Shown piece by piece: positions 13,740 to 22,863 of a stretch of DNA of 40,308 bases. Every line of letters begins with the position of its first letter. Position 1 is the first letter of the stretch. Source of the stretch: a virus. The notes under the pieces are model-generated. The model searched no databases. It was not told the origin of the DNA and saw only the letters and a program-made list of their open reading frames with translations. The stretch lies in the IMG/VR virus record IMGVR_UViG_3300008116_000707, positions 1 through 40,308 of that record. The stretch is one strand, 5' to 3'. The translations under genes were made by a program, and so were the position numbers.

Positions 13740-15083
13740 ATGAGTAGAAAAAATAAACGCAATAGACTTAAGATAGTAAAAAGCGAACTCCCAAAGAAAG
13801 AAATGATAACAGTAGCGGGATTGACTCCTGTTCCCAAAATAGAGTTGGCCATTAAACCTGACTACACCAAGCTAAAGATGTTGCTAGATATGAGAACATA
13901 TTCTAGTGGACCTCTACAAGATGTATTGATTGGCAAACTAGACGAGTACTTTACAAATCTAGGAGCCGTCACACAGAAAGACGCTTATGGTAACTTGTAT
14001 GTAACTAAAGGTAACGCAGAGTTCTATCCATGTGTTGTAGGTCATACTGACATCAATCAACAAACTAGAAGTAATGTTAAGGTTATTACTGAGTATCCTT
14101 GGATATTTGGCTTTGACCTAAACAAAGCAGAGCAATGTGGTATCGGTGCAGATGACAAAGTCGGTGTATACTTTGCAGTACACATGTTTGACTTGTTTGA
14201 CAACATCAAGTTGTTCTTTCCAAAAGACGAAGAGATTGGCTTAATAGGTACTTACAAAGCAGATAAGAACTTCTTTGCAGATTGTAGCATGCTTGTTCAG
14301 TTGGACAGAAACTCTTACAAAAATGACCTTATCACTTACACAAATGGAATTACCGTTTGTAGTGACGAGTTTGTTATGGCTGCTGGAGGAATCATGAACA
14401 AGTATGGTTATGCCAAGAACAACGGTAGCTGTACAGACATCGGTGGCTTAAAGAAGTATGACACTGTAAACTGTGTGGCTATGAACGTAAGTTGTGGTTA
14501 CATTAACGAGCATGGTGATGACGAAGTAATCTCTATACCTCACTTTGAGAATGCAATTAACTTCGGTTATGAGTTACTCAAAATGGGTGTGGATAAAGTA
14601 TGGGAACACAAAGCAGAAATTCCTACTTACACTGGATATACTTATGGTACTTATGGCAGTTATGGAGGAAGAAACTCTTGGTTAGATACTGATTATTCAG
14701 CATTTGGTGAAAACAACCCAGAATCCATTAAATGCATTACACCTACTGGTAACACATTATATCTAAATGCAAAGCACAAATCACAAGATGCTTACATTAC
14801 TGACATGTATGGACACCTACATAATCTTGGAGATAGAGAAATAGGTTTACAGCAACAACCTATGCATCTAGATGCAGAAGATGATGGATACGGTATCTTA
14901 CATGATCAAAGCTATGTAGATGACTGTCTTTCTGATAGCATCTGTCCATGCTGCTATAGTGATGTGCAAATTGACAATAGTTTATTGTTGTATGTAGATT
15001 GTGATTATTGTGGAAGTACTTGGAATAGACCAAATGATACTATCGAAAAACCTAAATCACTTACAACAAGAAAACAATGGTAG
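13740..15083 (+). CDS. M20-type metallopeptidase with C-terminal zinc ribbon
   Basis: 447 residues. Residues about 40-290 match the M20/peptidase T catalytic domain: GHTDINQ (metal His-x-Asp), GIGADDKVG (bridging Asp), PKDEEIGLIGT (catalytic and metal Glu), QLDRN, and SCGYINEH as the likely distal metal His. The last 130 residues are an extension with CPCC and CDYCGSTW, a probable separate zinc ribbon. Phage members of this type may trim phage or host proteins, or serve as a non-proteolytic scaffold; the substrate is unknown. It starts seven bases after the preceding gene. Confidence 0.75.
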   Translation: MSRKNKRNRLKIVKSELPKKEMITVAGLTPVPKIELAIKPDYTKLKMLLDMRTYSSGPLQDVLIGKLDEYFTNLGAVTQKDAYGNLYVTKGNAEFYPCVVGHTDINQQTRSNVKVITEYPWIFGFDLNKAEQCGIGADDKVGVYFAVHMFDLFDNIKLFFPKDEEIGLIGTYKADKNFFADCSMLVQLDRNSYKNDLITYTNGITVCSDEFVMAAGGIMNKYGYAKNNGSCTDIGGLKKYDTVNCVAMNVSCGYINEHGDDEVISIPHFENAINFGYELLKMGVDKVWEHKAEIPTYTGYTYGTYGSYGGRNSWLDTDYSAFGENNPESIKCITPTGNTLYLNAKHKSQDAYITDMYGHLHNLGDREIGLQQQPMHLDAEDDGYGILHDQSYVDDCLSDSICPCCYSDVQIDNSLLLYVDCDYCGSTWNRPNDTIEKPKSLTTRKQW

Positions 15084-15361
15084 ATAAAAAAGATTTATCG
15101 TTTAATTGCTATGGAGAAAGTCTGGACACAAGTCCAGATTTTCTTTTGGCAAAAAGAGCCTACGAAGAGTCTCTAATTGACTGGAATGAGGAGGAAAACT
15201 ATTGTGGAAAAGACTTGCAAATTTCCGAACACATGCCTAATTTTGATACCCCACTAAAGGAAAATCTTCCTTTAAATCAACCAACTAACAATGAAGAAGT
15301 CGTTTTACGAAGTAATGTGGAGTCTCTTGGAGAGAGAGGGAATCCTACAGAAATGGTTTGA
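15077..15361 (+). CDS. Hypothetical acidic protein overlapping the next gene
   Basis: 94 residues, acidic, with no known domain. It starts seven bases inside the peptidase stop. Its 3' end overlaps the next gene (15291) by 71 bases in another frame, the longest overlap in this block. It may be real, with the downstream gene starting inside it. Confidence 0.5.
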   Translation: MVDKKDLSFNCYGESLDTSPDFLLAKRAYEESLIDWNEEENYCGKDLQISEHMPNFDTPLKENLPLNQPTNNEEVVLRSNVESLGERGNPTEMV

Positions 15362-15830
15362 CGAAGGTCTTCTTGTCACTAGTAAAAACACAACATTTTG
15401 GACACCAAAGGCTCTAGAAATCCTAGAGCTAGAGGAGTCCATAGGTGGTGTAAACTTAAGTGATAAGCCAGGACCTAAGGCAAGAGAAGTAGAAATCAAT
15501 CTTGAAGAGATTGAGTTTGCAGGAAAGTTTGCTAGTAAGTTTAGCGCTAAGGCTATTGGTATAGCAGGTAAGGGTGGTAACATAAAAGCTGTGCGTAAGA
15601 AGCTACAAGAGTTCCACAAAGACTATGACTATACCGAAGAAGAGATTCTAGCAGCAGTTGACTTGTATCTTGACAACCAAAAAAGAACTAACAGTATGGG
15701 CTTTGTACAAGAGGCTCATTACTTTATCAGTAAACTACAAGGCGGTGTCCAGGTAAGTAATTTATCCAAGTGGTGTGAAGAAGTTAGAAATGGTAACAAC
15801 AAGCGTTACACAAGTCACACAATACTTTGA
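15291..15830 (+). CDS. Hypothetical protein ahead of DnaB; possible helicase-loader-like
   Basis: 179 residues. The C-terminal half has HKDYDYTEEEILAAVDLYLD and a FVQEAHYFISK segment, an arrangement I recall from phage proteins placed beside replication genes. It stands directly before the DnaB-like helicase, so a loader or adapter role is a possible inference, not a demonstration. A T-rich element but no hairpin follows it. Confidence 0.5.
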   Translation: MKKSFYEVMWSLLEREGILQKWFDEGLLVTSKNTTFWTPKALEILELEESIGGVNLSDKPGPKAREVEINLEEIEFAGKFASKFSAKAIGIAGKGGNIKAVRKKLQEFHKDYDYTEEEILAAVDLYLDNQKRTNSMGFVQEAHYFISKLQGGVQVSNLSKWCEEVRNGNNKRYTSHTIL

Positions 15831-15870
15831 TTTTTTCTTTTTCCTACCACACCATTAAACATCCCTACGT

Positions 15871-16989
15871 ATGTCACACGAGTTAGTTAAGTTTCAAGAT
15901 TTAGTAAAAGTGATAGAAACTAACAAGCGTATCAAGGAAGAAGGAGGCATTACTTCTATCCTTGGTCCGTTTGATAGGCTGTCACAGTATTATGGGGGAT
16001 TTACCAAAGGTTCTATCACCGCAATTACCGCTTCTTCGGGAGTAGGTAAAACCAAATTCGTAAAATATCTGACCGTACACAATGTGTTGAGGAGAACACA
16101 TAAGAGCAACATCAAAGCCAAGATATTTTATTTTGCCTTAGAAGAAAACCAAACGGACTTTTGGTTATCGTTTATTTCTAGTTACCTGTATCAACAACAC
16201 AAACTAAACATCAGTGTGTCTCAGCTTAAATCTATTGGTAGTTTTAATGTAAGTGCTGATTTGATGGCTAAGATTAAGGAAGCAGAAAGATACATTAACG
16301 TTTTGCAAGAAACAGTAGAGTGTATAGATTACATCAGAAACCCCACGGGAATCTTAAAATACATCAGAGCCTACTTCGATAATCCAGAGATAGGCGAAAA
16401 CATATACAAAGAGATGCCTGATGGAAGTAGAAGGTTAACAGGTTACAAGTACAAGTCGGATAACCTATGGGTATTCTGTATCATTGACCACATCAGTTTG
16501 CTTTCTAACGAAACTATACCTGATAGTAAGATGAAGTACACTCCGTACCAAACCTTTGACTTGATGGTTAAGGATTATATCTTAGATGTGTTTGCCAAGA
16601 GATATCAAATGGTAAACGTAGTCGTACATCAGCAAACTCCATCTTCGGAGAAAGCCGTGTACACTAACAAAGGACATCTGATTGAAGAAAAGATAGAGCC
16701 ATCTTTAGAAGAACTGCACATTAACAAAGGTGTGCACCAGGATTACGAGATTGTGCTGGGGCTGTTCAACCCATCACGTTACGATATAGAAACTCACAAT
16801 GGATATGACATATCTATCTTGGGTAAGACATATCGTTGTCTCAAATTCCTCAAGGATAGACACTATGGACTAGAAAACGCTAGTTTAGGTTTACACTTTG
16901 AGGGTGCTAGTGGATTTTTTCAAGAACTGCCTAGAGCAGAGACAATGTCTACTGGTAACTATTACGAACAATTTAGAGAGAAGAAATAG
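15871..16989 (+). CDS. DnaB-like replicative helicase
   Basis: 372 residues with the RecA-type core: Walker A ASSGVGKT (54-61), FALEENQ as the catalytic-Glu motif H1a (about 91-97), Walker B CIIDHISLL (about 203-211, D206), and VVVHQQTPSS as the motif H3 region. It lacks the N-terminal domain of bacterial DnaB, as is common in phage versions. It would form the hexameric helicase at the fork. It lies beside primase, SSB and polymerase genes, all on the plus strand. Confidence 0.88.
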   Translation: MSHELVKFQDLVKVIETNKRIKEEGGITSILGPFDRLSQYYGGFTKGSITAITASSGVGKTKFVKYLTVHNVLRRTHKSNIKAKIFYFALEENQTDFWLSFISSYLYQQHKLNISVSQLKSIGSFNVSADLMAKIKEAERYINVLQETVECIDYIRNPTGILKYIRAYFDNPEIGENIYKEMPDGSRRLTGYKYKSDNLWVFCIIDHISLLSNETIPDSKMKYTPYQTFDLMVKDYILDVFAKRYQMVNVVVHQQTPSSEKAVYTNKGHLIEEKIEPSLEELHINKGVHQDYEIVLGLFNPSRYDIETHNGYDISILGKTYRCLKFLKDRHYGLENASLGLHFEGASGFFQELPRAETMSTGNYYEQFREKK

Positions 16990-16991
16990 AA

Positions 16992-17327
16992 ATGTTAAAG
17001 AAGCTTAAAACAGGAAAACACTTAGAAATTATACTCATTGAAATGTGTGCTAGAGTTGGTACAAATTTTAATGATATCGACATCATGAAAGATATGTGGC
17101 AGGAAGAGCATGAGTGGACAATTGATGAAGAGATTAAGTTCCAAGAGTGGATGTTCCAATACTTAGTTGCCAATCACGACGCTTTGCTCGAAATATCTGA
17201 CTATAGACCAAATGAACCTTACAGCACAAACGACCTAATTAAGCTAGTAAAAGAGTTCACACTGCTTTATGGATGGGCACTAGAGCAAGACGGAGATTTG
17301 GATTATATAAAAGAAAATAAACCATAA
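16992..17327 (+). CDS. Hypothetical helical protein
   Basis: 111 residues, mostly helical and acidic, starting two bases after the helicase stop. No domain recognised. The position between DnaB-like helicase and Sak4-like ATPase suggests a replication accessory. Confidence 0.55.
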   Translation: MLKKLKTGKHLEIILIEMCARVGTNFNDIDIMKDMWQEEHEWTIDEEIKFQEWMFQYLVANHDALLEISDYRPNEPYSTNDLIKLVKEFTLLYGWALEQDGDLDYIKENKP

Positions 17328-17339
17328 ACAAAAAAGCAA

Positions 17340-18011
17340 ATGTCTAGTAAATTAATCGCAGTAATCGGACCCACTGGTAGTGGGAAATCAACGTCAATCA
17401 AAAGTCTCGACCCAAAAGAAACGTACATTATTAACATCGCTCGTAAAGAACTTCCATTCAAAGGTTCCAACTTGATGTACAATGTAGAGAACAAGAACTA
17501 TGCAGAAATAGACGAAGCACTGCAAGTTGTAAAGTATCTACAAAGTATCAGCGAGAAGGCACCACACATTAAGAATGTAGTCCTAGAAGATTCCAATTAC
17601 ATTATGGGATTCAACATGGTAAAGAAAGCCACAGAAACAGGCTTCACCAAGTTTTCCATAATGGCCAAGGACATGGTCACATTACTTACGGAGGCCCGCA
17701 AATTACGTTCGGACTTGAAAATTTTCTACTTTTCCCATCCTGAGGAAATTATGGACGATGGAGCTATCGTTTCTTACAAGATGAAGACAGCAGGTAAACT
17801 TCTTGACAACCAAATTGTGTTAGAAGGCTTATTCACAATTGCATTGTACACTCACGTAGATGAAGATAATGAGGGCAACGCAACTTACGAGTTTGTAACT
17901 AACCGTTGGAAGAAGTATCCAGCAAAGTCACCACAAGGTATGTTTCCAGAAATCCGTATTCCTAACGACTTGAAAGTTGTAACAGATTACATTGACGAGT
18001 ATTATTCTTAA
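17340..18011 (+). CDS. Sak4-like RecA-fold ATPase
   Basis: 223 residues with Walker A GPTGSGKS (10-17), a Walker B-type VVLED (80-84) and a conserved SHPEE segment (about 136-140). The size and layout match Sak4/AAA_24-type phage single-strand annealing ATPases. It would pair ssDNA in recombination together with the SSB whose gene starts 27 bases downstream, a pairing known from other phages. Confidence 0.75.
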   Translation: MSSKLIAVIGPTGSGKSTSIKSLDPKETYIINIARKELPFKGSNLMYNVENKNYAEIDEALQVVKYLQSISEKAPHIKNVVLEDSNYIMGFNMVKKATETGFTKFSIMAKDMVTLLTEARKLRSDLKIFYFSHPEEIMDDGAIVSYKMKTAGKLLDNQIVLEGLFTIALYTHVDEDNEGNATYEFVTNRWKKYPAKSPQGMFPEIRIPNDLKVVTDYIDEYYS

Positions 18012-18038
18012 GAAAAAAAAAATTAAACATTTAAAACA

Positions 18039-18899
18039 ATGAATTTAGAAAATTTAGAAACCAGAACTAGTGGAGCTAGTAACAAGAAGTTGTTTACAGG
18101 TATTGCTCCTATCAAAATTGTAGCCATTAACCCTACTCGTGAGCAAATTGCAGCGTTGTATGAAGTAGATGTAGAGAAAGTAAAAGAACCAAATTACTTT
18201 ACCGAAGACTCTACTCGTATTGACTTCTTCTACAAGAATCACGATAGCATCACCACTCCACTCTTAGGTAAGTTTGCTTTGTTTCTTAGCAATCAACCAC
18301 GCACTAGCCAGTCAGGTAAGAATCAGTATATCGACAATCACAGTAAGACTTGTTGGGCTGATAGCTTGGGAGATTTGTCAGAGCGTAACAGCAAATTGGC
18401 TGACTACAACAAGTTGAAGTTGGATAACGTGCGTCAAGCGTTGCGTGGTGAAGAAGATTTGTATAGCTTGTTGAGAGCATACGGTAACATCGACACTAAC
18501 AACTCTCCATTCATGTTGGATGACATTAAGAACATTATCAAAGGCAACGTAAAAGAATTGCGTGAGTTCTTTGCTTGGGCTGACAACAAAGGTGGAGGTG
18601 TTAAAGTGTTGTTGGGTGTTAAGGATGGTCAATACCAAGATGTTTGGAACAGCATGTTCTTGACAGTTAATGGTAAGTTGAGCGACTACATGAAGAACAA
18701 GATTACTGATGATAATTATGGCTACCGTCATTACTACGGTCATAGCTTTAATTTGAAAGAGTATATTGCAGACAGTGCACCTGATGCAGTAGACTCAGGT
18801 AATGACCCTTGGACAACTAATGATGATCCATTTGGAGATGTACCAGTAACCAAAGCACCAGAAAGTAGCAGTCCTTTTGAGGATGATCTATTTGGTTAA
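18039..18899 (+). CDS. Phage single-stranded DNA-binding protein
   Basis: 286 residues ending in an acidic tail (about 255-286) with DDPFGD and DDLFG, typical for phage SSBs that recruit replisome partners. The middle has the strand-rich pattern of an OB fold (GKFALFLSNQP, KTCWADSLGDL). The family is that of SSBs found next to Sak4 and primase in Bacteroidota phages. It is the end of a transcription unit: a strong terminator follows. Confidence 0.7.
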   Translation: MNLENLETRTSGASNKKLFTGIAPIKIVAINPTREQIAALYEVDVEKVKEPNYFTEDSTRIDFFYKNHDSITTPLLGKFALFLSNQPRTSQSGKNQYIDNHSKTCWADSLGDLSERNSKLADYNKLKLDNVRQALRGEEDLYSLLRAYGNIDTNNSPFMLDDIKNIIKGNVKELREFFAWADNKGGGVKVLLGVKDGQYQDVWNSMFLTVNGKLSDYMKNKITDDNYGYRHYYGHSFNLKEYIADSAPDAVDSGNDPWTTNDDPFGDVPVTKAPESSSPFEDDLFG

Positions 18900-18916
18900 T
18901 TAGTTATAGCAGTAGG

Positions 18917-18946
18917 AAGAGGGGTATAACCTGCCCCTCTTTTCTA
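18917..18946 (+). terminator. Rho-independent terminator after ssb
   Basis: AAGAGGGG/CCCCTCTT (18917-18924 with 18934-18941) with a 9-base loop and TTTTC. The next gene starts 20 bases after it. Confidence 0.9.
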
Positions 18947-18960
18947 TTAATAGTAATCAT

Positions 18961-19923
18961 ATGGACCTAAGTACAATTAAAACCAACAAGCTAGTAAGTA
19001 GAGAGGAGTTACTGACTATTTTCAGCCAGGAACAAATCATGGAGTATTACTTTGGAGAACCCATTCGGTTACGACATGCTTATCTAAATCCATTTAGAGA
19101 AGACAATACTCCAAAGTGTTACTTTTTCTACACACGTGTCGGTGTTTTAGTATTCAATGACTTTAGTTTAGGTAAACAGTTTGATTGCTTTCAGATAGCT
19201 AACTTAAGAGCAGGTAAGTCTTTAAGTTCTCATCACATGTATCAACAGATGTCAAACTTACAGCCACTTGAACTCCCTACTCCTACCATAAAGTACAATA
19301 AGGAGGAGAGTGAACAAGAAACTGTAATTAAGGTAGAAGTTAGACCATACACCCAGAAAGATTTAGAGTTCTGGGGCCAGTTTAACATCGACCTAAAGAC
19401 ACTTAAAAAGTACAATGTCAGAAGAGTAAAGAAAGTATGGACCTATGAGACACTAACCTACATGGATAGTGATAGAGATCCATGCTACAGGTATATTGAG
19501 GGAGACAAAATTAAGTTGTACAGACCGTTCAATAAGGATAAGAAGTTTAGGAATAACTATACTCAAGAACTTGAAGGTGCTTTTGTATTACCAGCAAAGG
19601 GAAATAAACTAATCATAACTAAATCCACAAAGGATGTTATGGTGTTTTCTACCATTGGATTAAATGCAGTATCACCTAGGTCAGAGTCAAGTTTACTTAG
19701 CGAAGAAACTATGGAGGATTTGTTCAGCAGATTTAAACAGGTGTTTATTTGGTATGATGCTGATGCAACTGGTGAAGAAAAATCACAAAAAATGGTTGCT
19801 AAGTACCCTAAACTAGTAAGAATAATACACAATGCACAGCTAGGTAAAGACACTAGTGACATTGTTAAAACACACGGAATAACAAAACTAATAGAACTAT
19901 GCAAACAATACGAAATATTGTAG
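18961..19923 (+). CDS. TOPRIM-type DNA primase
   Basis: 320 residues. The N-terminal region (NPFREDNTPKCYFFY and FNDFSLGKQFDCF, about 43-78) resembles a primase CHC2 domain that has lost its zinc cysteines. The TOPRIM part has KLIITKSTKDVMVF (221-225 core KSTKD, where the classical Glu is Lys) and WYDADATG (D266, D268). The replaced Glu is also seen in some phage primases of this kind. It would lay primers at the fork with the DnaB-like helicase. The next gene overlaps its end by 25 bases. Confidence 0.8.
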   Translation: MDLSTIKTNKLVSREELLTIFSQEQIMEYYFGEPIRLRHAYLNPFREDNTPKCYFFYTRVGVLVFNDFSLGKQFDCFQIANLRAGKSLSSHHMYQQMSNLQPLELPTPTIKYNKEESEQETVIKVEVRPYTQKDLEFWGQFNIDLKTLKKYNVRRVKKVWTYETLTYMDSDRDPCYRYIEGDKIKLYRPFNKDKKFRNNYTQELEGAFVLPAKGNKLIITKSTKDVMVFSTIGLNAVSPRSESSLLSEETMEDLFSRFKQVFIWYDADATGEEKSQKMVAKYPKLVRIIHNAQLGKDTSDIVKTHGITKLIELCKQYEIL

Positions 19924-20486
19924 AGATTGTCGTTAAAGAGTGCTCAAAGGATATGCCTGATGTAGATACTTGGTATGTAGATAGAACTGTTACTAAGATC
20001 TTAGGACTAGAAACTATTAAACCCTACAAGAATAAGTCTTTTGGTAGTAATAAGAAGAAGAAACCTCTTAAGATTAAGCCATTCAGACCAATGAGTATAG
20101 ATGAGTTAAAGATAGTTCAGATAGCTTGTGACTATAACCACTATGACTTTAATAGTGTTATATCTAGCAGTAGGAGAAGAGAAATAGTTGAGGTTCGGAT
20201 GATTCTCATGTGCTTCTTCTACTATTATCGTGCCTATACTTACTCTGATTTGGGCAGGATGTTTGGCAGAGACCACAGCACTATCATTCATAACACAGGT
20301 ACTCACGAAGATTTATTAGAAAGTGACTCTATGTATGCAATCAAGTACTTCAATACAATCTCAAGAATCAAAGAAGAGATGCCTCATTTGTTTATTACTA
20401 AAGACGTACTAGAAAACCAATCAGCCGAATACGCCAAAATCAAAGCAGAAAGAAAAGCCAAAAGAAGTAAAAATGTCGTTAACTAA
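19899..20486 (+). CDS. DnaA domain IV-like DNA-binding protein
   Basis: 195 residues. Residues about 89-140 match the C-terminal DNA-binding domain of DnaA: REIVEVRMILMCFFYYYR, then YSDLGRMFGRDHSTIIHN (116-132). This is the DnaA signature helix-turn-helix with the GRDHST box that reads the DnaA box. No ATPase domain is present; the N-terminal part is basic (NKKKKPLKIK). It could bind the phage origin, or compete with host DnaA. It overlaps the primase end and the ung start. Confidence 0.85.
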   Translation: MQTIRNIVEIVVKECSKDMPDVDTWYVDRTVTKILGLETIKPYKNKSFGSNKKKKPLKIKPFRPMSIDELKIVQIACDYNHYDFNSVISSSRRREIVEVRMILMCFFYYYRAYTYSDLGRMFGRDHSTIIHNTGTHEDLLESDSMYAIKYFNTISRIKEEMPHLFITKDVLENQSAEYAKIKAERKAKRSKNVVN

Positions 20487-21171
20487 AAGAATAGATATAC
20501 CTGACGATTGGTATAACAAACTGAGACACTACATTGAATCAGAAGAATTCACAAAACTTGGAAGATATGTTGCATCCAAAAGAAAAGAAACGGATGTCTT
20601 TCCTCCAAGTAACGAAATCTTCAGAGCATTTCAACTAACTCCATACAATAATGTCAATACCGTCATTATTGGAATGGATCCATACCCAAACTTATATAAA
20701 GAGAAACCAGTAGCATGTGGACTTTCATTTGCACCTAGAGATAGAGATTATATACCTCCTAGCCTTAGGCAGATTTACAATAGAATCAAGGAGGATTTCT
20801 ATTCAGATGAAATGACGTTCCCTGTTGACTTGGATATTGAACATTGGGCAAAACAAGGTGTACTTATGCTCAACGCTGCGTTAACCGTTGAGCAGGGTAA
20901 GCCTGGTAGTCATATGAAAGTTTGGGAGAACTGGACAACTGAAGTAATCAATGCACTTAACGAGTACTCTACAGGAGTTATATTCTGTTTATGGGGTAAA
21001 GATGCACAAGCCTTTCAAAGTAAAATAGGCAGTCATCACATCGTCCTTACAGCAGAGCATCCTGTAGCTGCAAGTTATCAAGGCAGACAGTGGAGTTGTA
21101 ACCACTTCAAACAAATTAACACACACCTGATGGGAGCCAATGGCTACAACATCGAATGGATTAAAACTTAA
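20473..21171 (+). CDS. ung: Uracil-DNA glycosylase, family 1
   Basis: 232 residues. The water-activating motif appears as GMDPYPN (67-73, D69), where the usual GQDPYH has Gln to Met and His to Pro. GLSFAP (83-88), VLMLNAALTVEQGKPGSH and the second active-site loop EHPVAAS (H196) follow. It would remove uracil arising from deamination or dUTP use, sensible beside ThyX and a dCMP deaminase. It overlaps the DnaA-like gene by 14 bases. Confidence 0.88.
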   Translation: MSLTKRIDIPDDWYNKLRHYIESEEFTKLGRYVASKRKETDVFPPSNEIFRAFQLTPYNNVNTVIIGMDPYPNLYKEKPVACGLSFAPRDRDYIPPSLRQIYNRIKEDFYSDEMTFPVDLDIEHWAKQGVLMLNAALTVEQGKPGSHMKVWENWTTEVINALNEYSTGVIFCLWGKDAQAFQSKIGSHHIVLTAEHPVAASYQGRQWSCNHFKQINTHLMGANGYNIEWIKT

Positions 21172-21401
21172 TGACAACAGAAAACAAAACTATGGCAGAG
21201 ACTTTAGACGAACTGATACAGACCGTAGAAAGTAGAACTGTGGCACAAACAACAAGCTACTTGGCTAATTATGTCAGCGACAGACTAGATGAGTTAAAGG
21301 CAACTAGAGACGCTGGTACAAGTGAGTTTGACTATTGTGAGCACTTAGGAAGAATTAAAGAACTAGAATTACTTTTAAAAACAATTAAAGAACTAAAATG
21401 A
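21171..21401 (+). CDS. Small hypothetical protein
   Basis: 76 residues, acidic and helical (likely a coiled coil in the second half). It starts on the last base of the ung stop and overlaps the DUF932 gene by four bases (ATGA). Function unknown. Confidence 0.55.
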   Translation: MTTENKTMAETLDELIQTVESRTVAQTTSYLANYVSDRLDELKATRDAGTSEFDYCEHLGRIKELELLLKTIKELK

Positions 21402-22159
21402 ACAAGGAACAATTATTAACCGCATCACACACAGATTGGACAGTAGAGAAGAGACCATTGTTTGGTCCTAATGGAGAGCCTACCAGTGGCTATGGTATCT
21501 TTAGACAAGATAACGACAGATGCTTAGGCTTAGTTGGTGGTAAGTACACCATCACACAGAATCACGAAGTGGTAGAAATGCTTATGGATGCCGCAGGTAG
21601 TGTAAACATCCCTGCTGTACGTGGTGGTTGTTTGGGAATGGGCGAGCGTATCTATTATCAGTTTCAATTACCTGAAGTAACTATTGGTGGTTCTAAGAAT
21701 CTCCGTTACTTGACAGGTTTGACTGCACATGACGGCTTAACTAAGATTGGGTTTGGTGCAACTAACGTAGTTGTGATTTGCCAAAACACTTTCTTTCAGG
21801 CATTCAAAGATTGCGAAGCAGTTAAACACACACCTAACCACAAGGAAAGACTTGCAGGAATCATCAACTCATTGCGTGCATCTATGTTTGCAGAAGAGCA
21901 GACCATTCAGCGTATGATTCAGATGAGCAATACAGTAGTACCTAGTAAGATTGATGATGATTTCTTGTTTGAGATTATTGGAGGTCACTTGGAGTCTACT
22001 CGTAGCACCAACCGTCTGAATGATTTGAAAGCAGCAATGTCTACAGAGTATGCAGCACACGGTGAGTCAGCTTACGGATTGTTTAATGCAGTTACACGTT
22101 TCACCAATCACATGACTCCTTACAAAGACATTGACAGTTTGTACGGAGCAAACCAGTAG
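21398..22159 (+). CDS. DUF932-family phage protein
   Basis: 253 residues matching DUF932 (phage/plasmid-like protein): DWTVEKRPLF near the start, GKYTITQNHEVVEML, YLTGLTAHDGLTKIGFGATN and the VVICQNTF motif (about 123-132), then a helical C-terminal half. The family is frequent in phages and plasmids beside recombination genes. Its biochemical role is not settled. It is the last gene of a unit; a terminator follows. Confidence 0.8.
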   Translation: MNKEQLLTASHTDWTVEKRPLFGPNGEPTSGYGIFRQDNDRCLGLVGGKYTITQNHEVVEMLMDAAGSVNIPAVRGGCLGMGERIYYQFQLPEVTIGGSKNLRYLTGLTAHDGLTKIGFGATNVVVICQNTFFQAFKDCEAVKHTPNHKERLAGIINSLRASMFAEEQTIQRMIQMSNTVVPSKIDDDFLFEIIGGHLESTRSTNRLNDLKAAMSTEYAAHGESAYGLFNAVTRFTNHMTPYKDIDSLYGANQ

Positions 22160-22195
22160 AGGTTTACATCTAAAATTAACCAACAATTAGGAACA

Positions 22196-22231
22196 GAATA
22201 ACCTGAGTATAGCTTGGGTTATTCTTTTCCT
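22196..22231 (+). terminator. Rho-independent terminator
   Basis: GAATAACC/GGTTATTC (22196-22203 with 22217-22224) then TTTTCC. It lies 15 bases before the next ATG, and carries a short form of the recurring T-rich element. Confidence 0.75.
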
Positions 22232-22245
22232 TTGTATATTGTATT

Positions 22246-22863
22246 ATGTTGCGAAGAAAAGACCCACAGGAAAAGAAAACTCCAGTTAAAGGAGAACCTG
22301 TAAAGAAGGACAAACCTGTAGTCGAAACTATATGTAGTGAATGTGGCAAGAAGAGACCATATTCCAACAAGTCGAAGAAGCTATGTGCAGTTTGTGTAAA
22401 GCGTATTAACCAAACCAAAGTTAAAGAGCGCAAAGAGAAGGTGCGTAAGAAGAAAGCAGAGTCTATTGGTGTTCTCACCAAGAAACTTGACAGAATCTTT
22501 AGCGTCTATGTTAGATTATCAGGTGTTAAGAAGGAGCATAGTGCTCAATGTTTTACATGTGATAAAGTTTTGCACTGGAGAGAGATACAATGTGGACATT
22601 TTCAGTCAAGAAGATTCTACTCAACTCGATTCCATGTACTAAATTGCAAGCCCCAATGTTATGCTTGTAACATCGGATTGAGTGGCAACCAATACACTTT
22701 CGGAGTAAACTTAGATAAACTGCATGGTCAAGGCACTGCAGAGTCTATGGTACGCATGTCTCGTGAGCAGAAGAAATTTACGTCTGATGAGATGATGGCG
22801 ATGATTAGTCATTACGAAGAACAAGTAGGGGAGCTAAGAAAGAAACTAAACATCTGGGAGTAA
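22246..22863 (+). CDS. NinG/Rap-like recombination endonuclease
   Basis: 205 residues. An N-terminal zinc site CSECGKKRPYSNKSKKLCAVC-like region (here two CxxC pairs at about 29-52) precedes a basic linker. The C-terminal region reads QCGHFQSRR, TRFHVLNCKPQCYACN and LSGNQYTFG (about 115-155), the pattern of lambda NinG (Rap). NinG-type proteins cut or bind recombination intermediates such as Holliday junctions. Its stop overlaps the DNA polymerase start, so the two are coupled. Confidence 0.82.
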   Translation: MLRRKDPQEKKTPVKGEPVKKDKPVVETICSECGKKRPYSNKSKKLCAVCVKRINQTKVKERKEKVRKKKAESIGVLTKKLDRIFSVYVRLSGVKKEHSAQCFTCDKVLHWREIQCGHFQSRRFYSTRFHVLNCKPQCYACNIGLSGNQYTFGVNLDKLHGQGTAESMVRMSREQKKFTSDEMMAMISHYEEQVGELRKKLNIWE

